Source: Tetraselmis striata
Taxonomy: Eukaryota; Chlorophyta; Chlorodendrophyceae; Chlorodendrales; Chlorodendraceae
Reading direction: 5' to 3'
Length of the DNA: 64,000 nt
NCBI GenBank assembly: GCA_006384855.1
Contig: VCJN01001883.1
Span: forward strand, 1-64,000
The notes below the pieces were generated by a model. That model did no database searches and had not been told where the DNA came from. It was given only the letters and a program-made list of their open reading frames with translations. The position numbers and the translations under genes are program-made. Below, one piece after another: positions 35,773 through 49,467 of this stretch; position 1 is the stretch's first letter, and each line of letters begins with the position of its first letter.

Positions 35773-37040
35773 CTAGTGAGCCCGGGTGGCGCACCGAGTG
35801 CCCCGCGATGAGAGGGCACCCGGATGTGCGGTCACGCATCCGACACCGCGCACGGCTCGGCGCACCCCCTTGCTCACCTCACCCACTGTGCCGAAGACCA
35901 TGCCCATGCACTCCGACATATCTATGATGTCTCGAAGAAGGCCCTTTTGGCCCGGCTCCGTGTTGTGCCACTCCGCATCCCGCACTGCCAACCCCCGTTG
36001 TATGTTGCCCAGGAGGGAGCGCTCAAACCGATCCACAGCCGTGGCCCGGGGCACCGCAGTGTACTTGACCCCGTACCGCAATGTGGACTTCAAGCTTCGC
36101 GAATCATAGCTCCCGGTCACGCCGTTGAACGCCGGTAGGCAGAGCTTTGCGTCCGGCACCCGGTCCTTGAGTTCATCCCTGGGGACGGTGTTGCCGAGAG
36201 GCACTGCATGCTGGAATAAGTCATCCACCTCCCGGCGTACATCGATATATCCAGGTCGTGAACGAAGTGGTCGCAGAAGGCGTTTGTGATAGCGTCGTGT
36301 TGTACACGACAATGAGCGTCTGCAGGTGCCGGGAGGTTCATGAGCGCGTCGCCATAGAGGTCGACAGAGACGGGGTTGTGCTCTGTTGAGGGCATAATGA
36401 TCTGGCTCCCAACCATCGGGGCCATGCATGGGCTAGGCAGAAAGAAGTACCCGGCAACGACTTCCCGCAGCTCGTGCGGAGTCATGACCGTCCGCGCGGT
36501 GGGGATGGCCACATGCCTGACGTTGCGTCGAGCTAGTTGAACAATATCCGTTCCCTATTTGTGACAGGGAGGCCACACCTCATTCTGAAGCCGACAGTTA
36601 TTCGTTTGGTCTAGAAATGCCTTCAACTCCTTTTGCGAGCCCAACGCAGCCCCGCTTCCCGCTCGATCACGCGGGCATCCGCGTCGCTGAGGTGTCCAGC
36701 AACAGCCGCAAAAAGGCGGCCCCATGCCTCGCGCACCGCCGCGGCGTAGCTGGCCGACCCACGAGCATCGTTGAGGAAGTGGTCATACCGGCGGGCGGAA
36801 GAAGTTGCGTTAAAGTTGCCTCGGCCAAGTACGAACTAAAGCTGTGGGTCAAAGAAGCCATCGGTGGGGTTATATTGGAGTCGGAGCTCCTAGTGAGGAA
36901 CCTCGGGAGGATGTCATTCATGCAGCCGATGAGGGCGGCATCACGAACCGTAGCCATGCGGCGGATGCTAGCGCCCTTCAACCGAGTGGGGAGGTGAAGC
37001 ATGCCGCGGGCCTTGGCCACTGCATTCTCGCTCAAAGTAG
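35773..37040 (-). mobile_element. Decayed retroelement coding region
   Basis: Minus-strand frames 37035-36667, 36512-36117 and 36429-35773 form a broken series. The first has RLPTRLKGASIRRMATVRDAALIGCMNDILPRFL-type sequence, the style of the post-RT region of algal LINE polyproteins. The third has LKSTLRYGVKYTAVPRATA and MVFGTVGEVSKGV. No RT motif survives, and frames shift at least twice. The family is not certain. Confidence 0.45.
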
Positions 37041-37461
37041 CCGCCTCTACTGCCGTGGTACCGTTTGTCCCGCGCGCAACCCCGCCGTCGCCAAGCCGTG
37101 CGGCGCGCGCTGATGATGTTTCCTCTCAGCGGATACAGTCGTACTCTTAAGCCCATTATGCATAAATAAGGAGAAAGGAGAAGTAGTCCTGCCGGCGCGA
37201 TACGGAAATTGGATGTTGTGCCCATAAAGGCTACGGCCGGTGCGGCACGGGCTCGGGCGCTCATTAGAGCATCCGACCTGGATACATGTATAAGTCATTT
37301 ATTATAGGTATTATATCAGCCAAGTCTGGCGCGCCCTAAGACATGGACGTCGGGGACTGTGTGGTGGTTATATCGACTAGCTAGGGGGGACGCAAGGCTA
37401 GTTGATGAGGCGCACCTTCCACTTTAGTGGAGGTCATTAGCAGCGCGCGATGCCGCTAAAC
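37041..37461. other. Spacer
   Basis: No protein-like frame and no clear repeat are seen. Confidence 0.4.
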
Positions 37462-38140
37462 TAGTACAGTAAAGGCATCGGTGTGGGCGCGTTACGAATC
37501 GTCAGCATCGTTCGCACGCACTAATACCTGGGGTATATATGCCCAAGCGTCTTATATATGCATGTATATATCCCGTTATATATGAAACCCGTTGCCACAG
37601 TACGGTACGGGTGTCCCCGCGGGGGTTGTAGCCGGGCTGCACATTATGATACAATTACGCACCCGAGAATTTCCCGCTGCCAGCCGATTGACCCGGATTC
37701 ATGTCATGCTTGAGCGGTTCCTTGAACACTACCCTGCATGTGGGCGAATTCAATCCGATACTATAGAACATGTGTTGGTGGATTGCCCGCGGCGGGGGTA
37801 TCACCGTAATAACTTTGCGTTCATATTCCCGGAGTTTAAGGATTTTATTTGTAGTCAGGTTGCGTCGTCAGCACCCGAGGACTTCGTTGCCTTTATTTTG
37901 GGCGGGGTCCTTCTCACCCTTCACGGCGCCATCGATTGTAATGTTGGGAATGGGATTTTTCCAGTTGTGGCGTCGGGCCCTCCCTCGCATTGCCTTTTTG
38001 TTACACATGTATCGCACTCCATAAATGCCACTTTGCTTCGCGGGATGCGGCTTGCCCCAACTCGCATTACTCGAATGGGCCGACGCCCAAAACGGGTAGG
38101 GCAGACCTTTCGTCGCCAGTGCCGGGTATGTTGATGGCCA
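37462..38140 (+). mobile_element. LINE ORF2 C-terminal fragment with zinc knuckle, copy 1
   Basis: The plus frame includes LHIMIQLRTREFPAASRLTRIHV and then a Cys-His knuckle YPACGRIQSDTIEHVLVDCPR. The copy at 56236 has the fuller first cysteine, CPACGR. This sits where L1-type ORF2 proteins end. The nucleotide sequence matches 56236-57100, beginning GTAAAGGCATCGGTGTGGGC in both. RT and endonuclease are absent. Confidence 0.7.
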
Positions 38141-39735
38141 TATTTTAGACGGTGATATCCAACAGTGATCTATATGTAAAGTATGTGTGTGTGTGTGTCA
38201 CCTGCGCTGCCTGTAATCATTCTTCCATCTCCCACAACATTCGTTTCCTGAGAACCTTTATAGCTTACTGAAACTTGTTGCATCTCACACCTTTTCCCCA
38301 CATTTGCTGCTTCTACCTAGCAATCGTCAATCTCGTTCGGGGGCCCACGTGCGCACACGCCCGTAGTTACGTGAGTGTGTGAGGGAAGCCACCACCGCGG
38401 CGTCCACCAGCACGACCGTGATGTTGTACATCATGTACGACACCACCTATGCCGCCAGCATCCCCTAGAACATGAGGCTGGGCGAGAACATCTCCGGCAC
38501 CGCCACCACGGCGCGAGAAGTGACGCGTGTAACGCAACCCATGGGGCGTGAATGAGTGGGCGCTCATTTGTTGCCTCCATGTTGCACCCGCAAAGCACTA
38601 GAATAAGGATTACCCCTTACATGTACAAATCCAGGCCGAAACAAACCAGTAATTACTCGAGTGCACCTGAGTGTGGCGATCAGTTTGCCGATCCTCCTAT
38701 AGCGAGATTTTGCGATTATGGTCGGAAAAACACAACAGTTTCGAATCCACTGTGAGGAGACACCACCCTCCGCCACTACCTTGTTCGGTCGCTTTTCTTT
38801 CCACCTTGTCGTGGTCGGGATCGCACCTTACCGATATGGCCAACTGCCTTTCGAACACGTTGCGAACGAGTCGTTCTTTTGAGAGGGCGAACTCGGAGAT
38901 TACGGCCCGACCATGCCACTTTCCTTTTTGACGACATTCACAACGTTGTCACCAAGAACTAAACGGCTTGAATAAGCTGCAACGTTCATTCTTCATCACT
39001 ACCCAGCTTCATAAAGCTGACCACCTTTGTTTCACTACCGTTTCGCGGCTTTTGGATACCTGTTGGCCACCCGTAACTCGGAAATTACCGATCTAGCGAT
39101 CTCACACGGCTTCCCTATCTGGTTTTTACCCTCCAACAAAATCGGCGACCTTTCACCACCTCATCTTACCAACGATACCACTTCCCTAACTCAAATCATT
39201 AGTCGCGTGTTGCGACCCGCCACCTGCGGAAACCTCATACACTTTGTCGAGCGTATATCTTCGCGCCGACGGACCACCAATAAATCAAAACCCAACAACT
39301 AATTCGGCGTAGCGCCAATACTGTTGTTGTGATGTTGTGATAAAATCCTTGACAAACGGCTGTTGAGTACAACCAAAACTATCAACGACCCTAAACTCGT
39401 AGTGCCAGTTTGCGCTACTAACCTGTCTAGTTCCGGACCTTTCTTGTGATCTCGACGACTGCCAACTATAGCCACCTTGCGCCCACCCTACAACGACCGA
39501 TCCGGCCTGCAACCGCATCCCCTGCAACCACTGTGCAATTACGGCCGGTGGGACCTTTTCCGACTCGTGGCACACCAACCAATGAACCCTACAGAATCTG
39601 TGTCACTATATGTCGGAATGTACCATAACCAACCTCGACCACTTGCCGGGATATCGCCGCCATTTGGAGACGCGTTAGCCAACAATACCATACCGTGGAG
39701 CCATCCTCAGCCGGAACCCTACATGTACTCATCCG
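38141..39735. other. Degenerate sequence, perhaps retroelement-derived
   Basis: Long frames with stops occur at 38780-39300 and 39440-39790 (plus strand). They have a codon texture like retroelement coding DNA, but no motif could be assigned. A short (TG)n run lies at 38182-38199. Confidence 0.3.
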
Positions 39736-39739
39736 GACG

Positions 39740-41855
39740 AACTGCGGCATGTTGCCGCGTGTTTGACTCGTCCGATAAATGCTAGCCGCTACGCACGCCC
39801 ATCGGTGCGCATTGGCATGGCTTGTGATTCGCACGCGCCGTGCTTGGGGCACATGTACGTCATTTATGCGCCGCGTCGCGGTTTGCTATTCTACATCACC
39901 GCGCAACGGCACCGGGCGGTCAGCGTGGATAGCCGTGCCGTGTTGAGTCGTTGTTTTCTCGTCCAACGCGTGCTTTCCTAAACGCGCGTCTCCTCGGCGC
40001 GCATTTCGCACGATGCGGTGTAGCCCGTGCCGTGCATGGGCACATATATATAGGTACGGGCGCAAGGCGGTTTATCGGCTACCCCGCGGAAAGGCTCCAA
40101 GCGGTCATCCGGAGAGCGGCGGTGTGATGCAACGTGTTTGGCTCGCCCGGCAGACGCTAGCCCACATGTGCGCACCCACTTCGCTTTATGGGAGGCCTAC
40201 AGGAAACCGCGTGCCGCGGTATATCAGACTGGTTTCGGAGCTAGTTGCATGATGACGTCAGTGCGCCGCCATGCGGAACGCCTACAAGTACTCATCCAGA
40301 TGAGATGCGGCATGTTGCAGCGTGTTTAGCTTGTCCCATATATGCTACCCGATATGCGCCCCGCAGTGGCGTGGATTGGCACGGCTCCGGCATTGCGGGA
40401 GCCGTTTTGGGGGATATATACAATTGTGCGGCGCGTTACGGTTCACAGATCCACACACCATGCAACCTCCCCATGCGGTCATCGAGAATAGCCGGGGCAT
40501 GTTGCATCGCGTTTCTCTCGTCCGACAGATGCTTGCCTATGCCCGCGTCTCCGCGGCGCGCGTTATGAATGCTCCAGTGTATATATAGCACGTAGCCTGC
40601 GTTGGCTACGTTGGTACGGCCGATGTAAGGTTTTCTGCGCCGCCCCGCGGAACGCTACAAGTACTCATCCGAACGAGGTACGGCATGTTGCAGCGTGTTT
40701 GGCTCGTCCCATATATGCTACCCGATATGCGCCCCTCAGTGGCGTGGATTCGTACGGCCCCGGCGTCGCGCGCGCGCCGTGATTGGGGCACATGTACATC
40801 AGTTATGCGGCGCGATACGGTTCGCATATCCACACCGCGCAACCTCCCCAGGCGCGCGCGGACGTCGAACATAACCGCGGCATGTTGCCTCGCGTTCTCT
40901 CGTCCAACAGATGCGTGCCTATGCCCGCGTCTCCGCGGCGCGCGTTATGAACGCTCCGGTGTACCGTGTGCCGTGCGTTGGTCACATTGGTATGGCCGCT
41001 ATTTGGTTTGCAGCTCCGCGCCATGTAACCGTACCGCTACAAGTACTCATCCGGACGAGATGCGGCATGTCGCCTCGTGTTTGGCTCGTCCGATAGATGC
41101 TAGCCGCTACGCGCGTATCAGCGGCGCGCATTGGTTCGGCTCATGAATTGCACGCGCCGTGCTTGGGGCACACGTACATCATTTATGCGTCGCGTCGCGG
41201 TTAGCTGTTTTTTACACCGCGCAACGGCACCGGGCGGTCATCATGAATAGCCGTGCCGTGTTGCGTCGTGTCTCTCGTCCAACGTGTCGCAACAATTCAC
41301 GGCATGGGCACATAGGTACGCCGGCGCAGTATGGCATATCGGCTACGCTACCCCGCGGAACGGCTCCAAGCGGCCATCCGGAGAGCGGCGGTGTGATGCA
41401 ACATGTTTGCCTCGCCCGGCAGATGCTAGCCCACATGCGCGCCACTATTGCGCGCTATGGGAGGCCTACAGGAAACCGCGTGCCGCGGTGTATCGGAATG
41501 GTTTCGGAGCTATTTGCATAATGACTTTAGTGTGCCGCCCTGCGGAACGCCTACAAGTACTCATCCGGACGAGGTGCGGCATGTTGCAGCGTGTTTGTCT
41601 CGTCCCATATATGCTACCCGATATGCGCCCCTCAGTGGCGTGGATTGGTACGGCTCCGGCATTGCGAGAGCCATTTTCGGAGATACATACAATTGTGCGG
41701 CGCGTTACGGTCCAGAGATCCACACGCTGCCACGATCCCATGCGGTCATCGAGAATAGCCGGGGCATGTTGCATCGCGTTTCTCTCGTCAGACAGATGCT
41801 TGCCTATGTCCGCGTCTCCTCGGCGCGCGTTCTAAACGCTCCGGTGTAGCGCGTA
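39740..41855 (+). repeat. Satellite array, unit about 190 bp
   Basis: About eleven diverged units, recognised by GGCATGTTGC-[AT]-CG-GTTT-CTCGTCC-(A/G)-ATGCT. They start near 39747, 40125, 40310, 40495, 40683, 40880, 41066, 41258, 41395, 41580 and 41765. Most spacings are 185-197 bases. Two unit types alternate (CATATATGCTACCCGATATG and CAGATGCTTGCCTATG), suggesting a higher-order pattern. Confidence 0.85.
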
Positions 41856-44799
41856 CCGTGGAGAGTTACCGCGCCACTGCTAACCATCGAAGTACAGATG
41901 GACCCAGCCCGGTGGCCCGTGGAATCCGGGCCGAGCTTGCCAATCCCACGACCCGCGCCCTAACTACCACGGACATTATCCACGCATCGCCAACGGACGT
42001 CACTCCCCCCCTCCGCCCCCCCCCCCCCCCCCCCACCGCCACCACGCATCCCACTACCACCAACCCTCGGCAACTGACCGATATGACGGCATATGTGATG
42101 GATGTTGCCGAACGGGCCAGCCACTCCATCAAGAAATGCTCGTCGACGAGGAAGGCATCAATGTGGCACCATACAATGGCTGCTAGAAGGCAGCTAAGGG
42201 CATTACCTAGCTGAACTCGTCCCGCCTTGCCGGTTAACGACGGCTTGGGGTCAGCCTAGTGCCTAGATTTGATTTTAAATTGAAAATCAATCGACGATCT
42301 GTCTTACCGGCCGTACTGTTTCCCGTTCCCGAAACTAAACCTATTGACCTGCCCCAGTGAGCGAGGTAACTCCTGAGAGCGCGGCCGAGCACCTCGTGCC
42401 GGTGTCTGCGCATGACGGGGTCTCCTCGTCATGCCCATTGCATGTCGAGTCGGCGCACTCGCGCGCTGCCTTCGCGCGAGATGCGTCGGTTCCTGCTAGC
42501 ATCTGCATGCATTGCCATCCCAGCTAACACAGCTAATGCCACACGATATTCGCGATCGCGAAACGTGCTGCTAGCCCAAAATATTACTAGTCCAACGCCG
42601 CCTTACTTGGCACTGGCAAAATCCAACCCTGCCCGGCCAACTGCATGCCCGCATGCTTTAGTCATCGTGATCACTTCACTTGCACGCCTCAGCAGTCGGC
42701 TAAACAGTGAGTTAGCGACTAGCGAATAACCTAACTAACGACAATAACTATAGTTCGCTTATCCTTCATACTTCTCTTCTGCGTTTATCACGGTCTATCC
42801 GAGTTTTTGTACACGCGATAACCCGTCTAGTACATCGGTTATCGGTCATATTGTGTGTATTCACCTGGTACGCATATGCGCCATGTATATGAAAGGATTC
42901 TTAGGCATGCTGGTGTATGTTGAGTCATAGTAGCGAATGTATCACTTCTGATATTTTCAGCATTGCTATATACTGATGATTACATGCTATACCGTACCCG
43001 TGTCATTCTCGGTTTATCTGGCTGGCATCATTGTAACCCCGAGAAGCCCTGACGCCCCATTTAGCCCAAATACCACCTCATCCACCCGTACTACCCGACC
43101 GGAACATTTGCCCACACTGCCACAACTACCACTCGCGACTTGCTAATGCCACCAACCAACTGGATCGTGGATGTTTACCTTGCTTGCCGACAACATTGTC
43201 GGGAGGCGGGCGGCTAGCCACTGCACACAACGAGATGAGTATATGCGCGCATACCACATATGAAGGCTCTTAAGCTTGAGTCTAAAGGTAAGACCTATGT
43301 GCCCCATAATAAGACGTTTAAAAGCCCCACCAGACCCGCTTTGAGACTGAAAAAGCTTTCGTAACCTCTATGTCCGATGACAATTTGCTGTTGCTAAACC
43401 CAGATAGATCGATTTTAAGTCGCACCTATTGAATTTTGATAGAGATGTGAATATGCACATGCATGTAATCATTCACTTGCTTCGTGAAAATCGAAATATT
43501 GATGTTATATACCGGTAAGTACAGGCGGGCACTGAAAGATGCGCTGTCTATCCGCTCCGATGCCTGCCCCCACGCACAACCCGAGGGCGACTTTGGTTGA
43601 TGGCGGTGCATCGTCACCATGGGACGCCGGTCGCCTGGTCCGCTGGGCTGGCAAGGCTATACCTAGCAGTGGGGCAGCTTTCAACGCATGTTCGAGTACC
43701 TAATTCTAGTAGTCGCTACTACTGGCGGCGGGTACTATTTCGGGGCCGCTCCGCCGGCCACCGGCCGCCGGCCAGCCCGCCGCGAGGCGATGTGTCTGCT
43801 CGTGAGGGCTGAATGTTCAGCCTAGTCACGCAATAAGAGCCATCTCACACAGCATAATATATACCGTCCCAACACTATTTTCGTGGTGTAGGGATGTCGA
43901 AAGGTCGTCTCTAGCTCGTGTTGAAATCGGCACTATGAGTGTTGTATAGAAGTGCTGAAAATACTCGCCCGGATCGCCTGGCAGCGGCACACATGCCGCA
44001 GCCTGTGCTAAATAAAACTGCCACTGCTGCACGTGCGCAAAATAATCACGAGCGGTGGTTACGCAGCGGCGAGACGGCAAATAGTGGAAGGCGTTCGCTC
44101 CGAGTCCTGGGCCCCACAAGCGAGCTACGCCCCTGGAACCCTGAGGTTGGGTGAGGCCAACACGTGCTGTCGGTGCCCTCGGTATCTCGCTCGGCCATGT
44201 CTGCGCGGTGCGTCGCCGCCGGCGTCACAACCCGTCACCGGACACAATCCAAATGTCGCCCCGCTCGTCCCCGCGGCCCGCGAGCGCCGGAGGCGTACAC
44301 ACTAATGTACGTTTAGCTTATCGGCGCAGCCCTGCCCGTCGTCATCATCAAGCCGTAGCGACCAATACATGCGGGTAATATCCCCAGCATGTCATATCGC
44401 CTAGCAGCGCACGCGTCCGGCGGTAGCGACTACAAGGCAGCGACTGGTGGTACTGGGACCGGTAAACGGTAGTCGCGCTATACTGACATTCGAGCCAATA
44501 GCTGGCCTTTGAGGCGGAACTTTGCGACAAAATATCTCGAGATTGTATGATGAATGGTGGAAAGACGATGATGAGGCGCAGAGCATACGCTGATTGATTA
44601 TTAGAACATACATAAGGATTATGTGCAACAACACTATAGCGCGCGACTGCAGCGCCTACATAATTTACATATAATAGTACTTGTCTTAGCGACCATAACA
44701 TAATTAGTACCGCGCGTAGGAGTCATGCATGTCGGAGTACTCCTGAGCCGGTACCGGGAGTCGCTACGACTGTACCGACCAGCAGTGGTGTGCATGCTG
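41856..44799. other. Spacer between the two satellite arrays
   Basis: No supported gene. Contains a poly-C tract near 42007-42034 and an imperfect AT-rich palindrome at 42268-42289 (8-bp arms). Confidence 0.45.
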
Positions 44800-46538
44800 C
44801 CCATGTATGGCCTACAGTATTCCAGCCCAAATCATGGTCGCAAAGTGGAAAATGTATCGCCATCACATGGTTTGATTTGCAGCTCAAAACGTGGCGATTG
44901 CTATCCGGGCATCTATGTACTGCCGCTCCGTAAGTCCGTAGCATACACCGCGGTGTTTATCGCACAACAATGGCAGTGCATGTATACCACCAACCCAAAA
45001 GAACGCAGAATATGGTTTCACCCCGGGGATTGCTAGAAAATACAAACGTGACTACGTATCAGTATATGCAAAAAAGTACCGGGGAGGGCTTGGGCCCTCA
45101 TACACGGAATGCTCACCGGGAATACTACAGCGCCTTAAAATGATCACAACTCAGCAATTAAACCTTCTCCGCCGCGCACCACATGCTGCAAGTATGGCCA
45201 GTATTCCAGCCCAAATCATGGTGGCATAGTGGACAATATATCGCCAGCACATGGTGTGATTTGCAGCTGAAACGTGGCGCGATTGCTATCTGAGTACCTA
45301 TGTGCTGCCGCTCCGTATCGTACAGTGCGATGTTTATCGCACAACGATGGCAGTGCGTGTATACCCCTAACCCAAAGAACGCGGAATCTGATCTCGCGCT
45401 GAAGATTGCTATAATATATCTATGTGACTACGTATCAATACATGCAAATAGTTTCGGGGAGGGCTAGGGCCCTCACACACGTAATGCTGCTCACTAGGAA
45501 CGTTGTTCCCTGAAAACGCTCCGAAACCAATGCAGAATCCGTCGCCGCGGCGCGCCAGATTCTGCCGAGTATGGCCAGTATTCCAGCCCAAATCATGGTG
45601 GTATAATGTACAATATATCGCCAGCACATGGTATGATTTGTAGCTCAAAACGCGGCGATGGCTATCTTGATATCTATTTACTGCCGCTCCGTAGCGTTCA
45701 CCGCGGTGTTTATCGCGCAGCACTGGCGGTGCATGTATATCACCAACCCCAAAGAGCGCAGAATCTGTTTTCGCGCTGGGGACTGCTGTAATATATCTCG
45801 GTGACTACACATCAGTACATGCAAATAGTTCCGGGGAGGACTAGGGCCCTCACACACGGAATGCTCACTAGGAACGTCGTTCACTAGAAAGGCTCTGAAA
45901 CCAATCCGTCGCCGCAGCGCACCACATTGTGCCTAGTATGGCAAGAATTAAAGCCCAAATCATGGTGGCAAAGTGGACAATATATCGCCAGCACATGGTA
46001 TGATTTGCAGCCAGCTCAAAACGTGGCACGATTGCTATGTCAATATCTATTTGTTGCATCTCCTTAGCGTGCACCGCGGTTTATCGCACAACGATGGCAT
46101 TGCATGTGTACCGCCAACCCAAAACAACGCAGAATCTGTTTTAGCGCTGGAGATTGCTACAATATATATATATGCGACTACGTATCAGTACAGGCAAATA
46201 GTTACGGGGAGGGCTAGGGCCCTAACACACGGATTTCTCACTAGAAACGCTGTTCCCTGAAAATGCTCCGAAACCACTGCAGAATCCGTCGCCGCAGCGC
46301 ACCACCTTTTGGCCAGCATGGCCAGTATTCCAGCCCAAACCATGTTGGCACACTTGACAATATATCGCCAGCACATGGTATGATTTGCAGCCAGCTCAAA
46401 ACGTGGCACAATTGCTATGTCAATAGCTATTTGTTGCGGCTCCATACACCGCGAGGTTTATCGCACAACGATGGCATTGCATGTGTACCACTAATCCAAA
46501 CGAACGCAGAATATGTGTTCGCGCTGGGAATTGCTAGA

Positions 46539-46634
<96 letters not shown>

Positions 46635-49467
46635 GCGACTACGTATCAGCACAGGTAAATAGTTTTGGGGAGGGCTAGGGCCCTAACACACGGAATTCTC
46701 GCTGGAAACGCTGTTTTCTCGGAAACCAATATAGAATCCGTCGCCGCAGCGCACGACATTTTGGCCAGGATGGCCAATATTCCACCCCAAACCGTGGTGG
46801 CATAGTGAACGATATATCGCCAGCACATGGTATGATTTGCAGCTCAAAAAGCGGCACCATTGCTATATTAATATCTAAGCGCTGCCGCTCCGTAGCTTAC
46901 ACCGCGTTGCTTATCGCACAACAATGGCAGTGCATGTATACCACTAACCCAAAAGAACGCAAAAATATGTTTTCGCGCCGGGATTGCTAGGACATGCATA
47001 TGTTAATACGTACACGTACATTCAAATAGTTCCGAGAAGGGTAAGGGCCCTCACACACGGAATGCTCACCGGGAGTATTACATTGCCTTGGAATGCTAAA
47101 AACTTTGCGATTAAGCATTCGCCGCCGCTAACCACATGCTGCCGGTATGGGCAGTATTCCAGCCCAAACCATGGTGGCATAGTGGACAATATATCGCCAT
47201 CACATGGTATGATATGCAGCTCAAAACGCGGCGGTTGCTATCCGGTTATCTATATGCCGCCGCTCCGTATCGTACACCGCGGTGTTCATCGCACATCGAT
47301 AGTAGTGCGTGTATACCACCAACCCAAAAGAACGCAGAATATGGCTTCGCGCTGGTAATTGCTATAATATATCTATGTGACTACGTATCAGTACATGCAA
47401 ATAGTTCCGGAGAGGGCTAGGGCCTTCACACACGGAATGCTCACCGGGAACGCTGGTCCTTGAAAACGCTCCGAAACCAATGCAGAATCCGTCGCCGCAG
47501 CGCCCCATGTTCAGTCCAGTAGTACGGCCAGTATTCCAGCCCAAATCATGGTGGCAAAGTGGACCGTCCATTTACCGCCAGCACATGGTATGATTTGCAG
47601 CTCAAAACACAGTGATAGCTATCTCAATATATATTTGCTGCCGCTCCGTGGCGATCACCTTGGTGTTCAACGCACAACGATGGCGGTGCATGTATACCAC
47701 CAACCCAAAAGAACGCAGAATAGTCCGTTTTCGCGCCGGGGATTGCTAGAATGAATATATGTGACTACGTATCAGTACATACAAATAGTTTCGGGGAGGG
47801 CTAGGGCCCTCACACTCGGAATGCTCACCGGGAACGCCGTTTTCTGAAAACGCTCCGAAACCAATACAGAACCCGCCGCCGCAGCGCACCACATTCTGCC
47901 TAGTACGGCCAGTATTACAACCCAAATCATGGTGGCACAGTGGACAATATATCGCCAGCACATGGTATGATTTGCAGCTCAAAACGCGGCGGTATCTATC
48001 TAAATATCTATTTGCTGCCGCTCCGTGACATACACCTCGGCGTATACCACCATCCCAATGGCAGTGGATGTATAACACCAACACAAAAGAACGCATAATA
48101 TGTTTTCGCGCCGGAGATTGCTAGGAGATACATATGTAAATATGTATCAGTTTATGCACATAGTTTCGGGGAGGGCTAGGGCCCTCACACACGGAATGCT
48201 CATCGGGAATACTACAGCGCCTTAAAATGATGACATCTCAGCAATTAAACCTTCTTCGCCGCGCATCACATTCTGCCTAGTATGGCCAGTATTCCAGTCC
48301 AAACCGTGGTGGCACAGTGGGCAATATATCGCCATCACATGGTATGATTTGCAGCTCAAAACGCGGCACGATTGCTATCCGGATATCTATGTGTTGCCGT
48401 TCCGTAGCGCGCGTACACCGCGGTGTTTATCGCACAACAATGGCAGTGCATGTATACCACTAACCCAAAAGAACGCAAAAATATGTTTTCGCGCCGGGGA
48501 TTGCTAGGATATGCATATGTGAATACGTACAGGTGGATTTAAATAGTTTCGGGGAGGGCTAGGGCCCTCACACAGAGAATGCTCACCGGGAGTAGTACAC
48601 TGCCTTGGAATGCTACAACCCTGCAATTAAAAATTCGCCGTTGCTTACCACATGCTGCCGGTATGGGCAGAATTCCAGCCCAAACCATGGTGGCATAGTG
48701 GACAAAACATATCGCCAGCACATGGTATGATGTGTAGCTCAAAACGCGGCGGTTGCTATCCGAGTGTCTATTTGCTGCAGCCGCTCTGTATATTGTACAC
48801 CGCGGTGTTCATCGCACATTCAACGATGGCAGTGCATGTATGTCATCAACCCAAAAGAGCGCAGAATATGGCTTCGCGCTGGGGATTGCTATAATATATA
48901 TGTGACTACGTATCAGTGCATGCAAATGGTTACAAGGAGGGCTAGGGCCCTCACACACGGAATGCTCACCGGGAACGCTATTCCCTGAAAACGCTCCGAA
49001 ACCAATGCAGAATCCGTCGCCGCAGCGCACCACATTCTGTCCAGCATGGCCAATATTCCAGCCAAAACCATGGTGGCAAAGTGGACAATATATCGCCAGC
49101 ACATGGTATGATTTGCAGCCCGAAAAGAGGCGATAACTATCTTGATATCTATTTGCTGCCGCTTCGTGGCGATCACCTTGGTGTTTATCACAAGACGATG
49201 GCGGTGCATGTAATAAATACCACCTACCCAAAAGAGCGCAGAATCTGTTTTCGCGCCGGGCATTGCTAGAATGAATATATGTGACTACGTATCAGTACAT
49301 GCAAATAGTTTCGGGGAGGGCTAGCTAGGGCCTTCACTCACGGAATGCTCACTAGGAAAGATGTTCACTGAAAACGCTCCCAAACCAATACGGAATCCGT
49401 CGCCGTAGCGCACCACATTATGGCCAGCATGGCCAGTATTCCAGCCCAAATTCTGGTGGCATAGTGG
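44800..49467 (+). repeat. Satellite array, unit about 378 bp
   Basis: Twelve full units and one cut unit, seen from the landmark GTATGGCCAGTATTCCAGCC near 44805, 45191, 45569, 45935, 46316, 46767, 47145, 47520, 47902, 48280, 48660, 49046 and 49431. Spacing is 366-386 bases, except one unit lengthened to about 451 by a (CA)n/(TA)n run. The last unit is cut at 49467 by a LINE tail. Units also share the GATTTGCAGCTCAAAACG and GGGAGGGCTAGGGCCCTCAC motifs. Confidence 0.92.
46541..46634 (+). repeat. (CA)n followed by (TA)n microsatellite inside one satellite unit
   Basis: About 38 CA units and then about 9 TA units, present in only one of the units. Confidence 0.95.

Noticed and set aside
38760-39735. 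Frames thought to be a Gypsy pol fragment
   Set aside because: No integrase, RT or protease motif could be aligned by eye. Left as degenerate sequence.
39740-41855. Array considered as a CRISPR
   Set aside because: Units of about 190 bp are contiguous and diverged, with no short direct repeats and unique spacers, and the DNA is eukaryotic. It is a satellite.
46427-46618. Cys/Val repeat protein over the (CA)n run
   Set aside because: Translation of a dinucleotide microsatellite.
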